NCBI RefSeq assembly: GCF_032598905.1
Contig: NZ_CP122458.1
Span: 9,201,001-9,265,000 of the forward strand
DNA: 64,000 nucleotides
Direction of reading: 5' to 3'
Source of the DNA: Streptomyces sp. 11x1
Lineage (GTDB): Bacteria; Actinomycetota; Actinomycetes; Streptomycetales; Streptomycetaceae
Made by a program: the position numbers and the translations under genes. The notes under the pieces were generated by a model. That model was not told where the DNA came from and ran no database searches. It saw only the letters and a program-made list of their open reading frames with translations. How positions within the stretch are numbered: the first letter of the stretch is position 1; the number at the start of each line of letters is the position of its first letter. Of this stretch, positions 63,506 through 64,000 are shown in pieces.

Positions 63506-64000
63506 TTGACGCGTGTTTTGATCGCTACCACCCCGGCACCGGGACACGTCGTGAGCATGCTGGAGGTCGCATGCGAACTGGCCCGGCGCGGCCACGAGGT
63601 GCGGTGGTACACCGGACGGGCCTTCCAGCAGCAGGTGGAGCGGGCCGGGGCGCACTTCGAACCCATGACCCCCGAGCTCGACTTCAGCGGCAGAAGCCGC
63701 GAGGAGGCGTTCCCCGAGCACGCGGGGCTGAGCGGAATGGCGAACTTCAAGATCGGCGTCCGGGACATCTTCTACCGGACCGCGCCCCGCCAGATGGACG
63801 ACCTGTTGAAGGTCCTCGAACGGTTCCCGGCCGACTGCATCCTCGCCGACGACATGTGCTACGGCGCCTGCTTCGTCGGCGAACGCACCGGTATCCCTGT
63901 GGCGTGGCTGGCCAACTCCGTCTACATCCTGGGCAGTCGGGACACCGCACCCCTGGGCCGGGGGCTCGGACCCAGTTCGTCACCGCTGGGCCGGGTGCGC
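63506..64000 (+). CDS. staG: Indolocarbazole N-glycosyltransferase StaG-like, 3' end outside window
   Basis: The first 165 residues of a GT1/GT-B glycosyltransferase. Starts at TTG 63506, five bases after GGAGG, reading MTRVLIATTPAPGHVVSMLEVACELARRGHEVRWYTG; P-x-P-G-H followed by the helix is the usual acceptor-domain opening. RebG/StaG transfer the deoxysugar to the indole nitrogen of the aglycone. No ATG or GTG start gives this N-terminus, so it is easily missed. The C-terminal sugar-nucleotide domain is beyond the window. Confidence 0.92.
   Translation, partial: MTRVLIATTPAPGHVVSMLEVACELARRGHEVRWYTGRAFQQQVERAGAHFEPMTPELDFSGRSREEAFPEHAGLSGMANFKIGVRDIFYRTAPRQMDDLLKVLERFPADCILADDMCYGACFVGERTGIPVAWLANSVYILGSRDTAPLGRGLGPSSSPLGRVR

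Overview
This is high-GC DNA with strong third-position GC bias, TTA codons that are almost absent, abundant GTG/TTG starts and many leaderless genes. These traits, together with near-textbook Streptomyces families, point to a Streptomyces chromosome (inferred from style, not from a database search). The left 49 kb is conserved accessory and core chromosome. The right 15 kb is most of an indolocarbazole cluster of the staurosporine type, cut off by the right window edge.

Layout. 1-9.2 kb: end of a spermidine-synthase-like gene, an MFS transporter, a Gln/Pro/Tyr-rich membrane protein, a hotdog thioesterase, a DedA protein, two left-handed beta-helix proteins, an XRE-cupin regulator, a YbaK-type deacylase, and a divergent FMN reductase/TetR pair sharing two palindromic operators. 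9.3-13.2 kb: a MoxR ATPase/VWA operon, a VOC protein and a universal-stress-protein pseudogene with an amber codon and a frameshift. 13.3-21.3 kb: an ABC system of two very large FtsX-like permeases and two ATPases. 21.4-26.3 kb: CoA-binding protein, degenerate cysteinyl-tRNA-synthetase-like protein, SixA phosphatase, YigZ and an ABC exporter. 26.4-30.7 kb: sbcD-sbcC, ending in a 40-bp tandem repeat. 30.7-44.2 kb: two Lrp/AsnC regulators with divergent partners (rhodanese; PLP sulfur enzyme), an Imm21-like protein, a DUF885 peptidase-like protein, an ACT-GNAT protein, a Tat-exported PhoD phosphatase, a MocR regulator divergent from a DMT transporter, and an alpha/beta hydrolase divergent from an ECF41-type sigma factor. 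44.2-49.0 kb: a GntR regulator with a DasR-like operator over its -35, a ROK regulator, a TTA-containing hypothetical gene, a Mug-type glycosylase and purB.

Staurosporine-type cluster (49159 to the window end). Ten genes run leftward in the order staO-staD-staP-staMA-staJ-staK-staI-staE-staMB-staC, and staG runs rightward from a 361-bp divergent region. As known for the family, StaO oxidises L-tryptophan, StaD dimerises the product to chromopyrrolic acid, and StaP with StaC gives the aglycone K252c. StaJ/K/I/E supply the amino-deoxysugar, StaG attaches it, and StaMA/StaMB methylate it. staA, staB, staN and staR are not in the window and would be expected to its right. StaC carries Val and Asn at two positions that separate StaC from RebC, which predicts K252c rather than arcyriaflavin. 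staD has a TTA codon, so the cluster should depend on the bldA leucine tRNA.

No wholly new system is evident. The best leads are the bldA codon in staD, the GntR/ROK locus with its operator-promoter overlap, the FtsX pair with a decapeptide repeat tract, the ECF41 divergent promoter region, the sbcC 3' repeats, and the widespread TAnnnT-6-start leaderless architecture.
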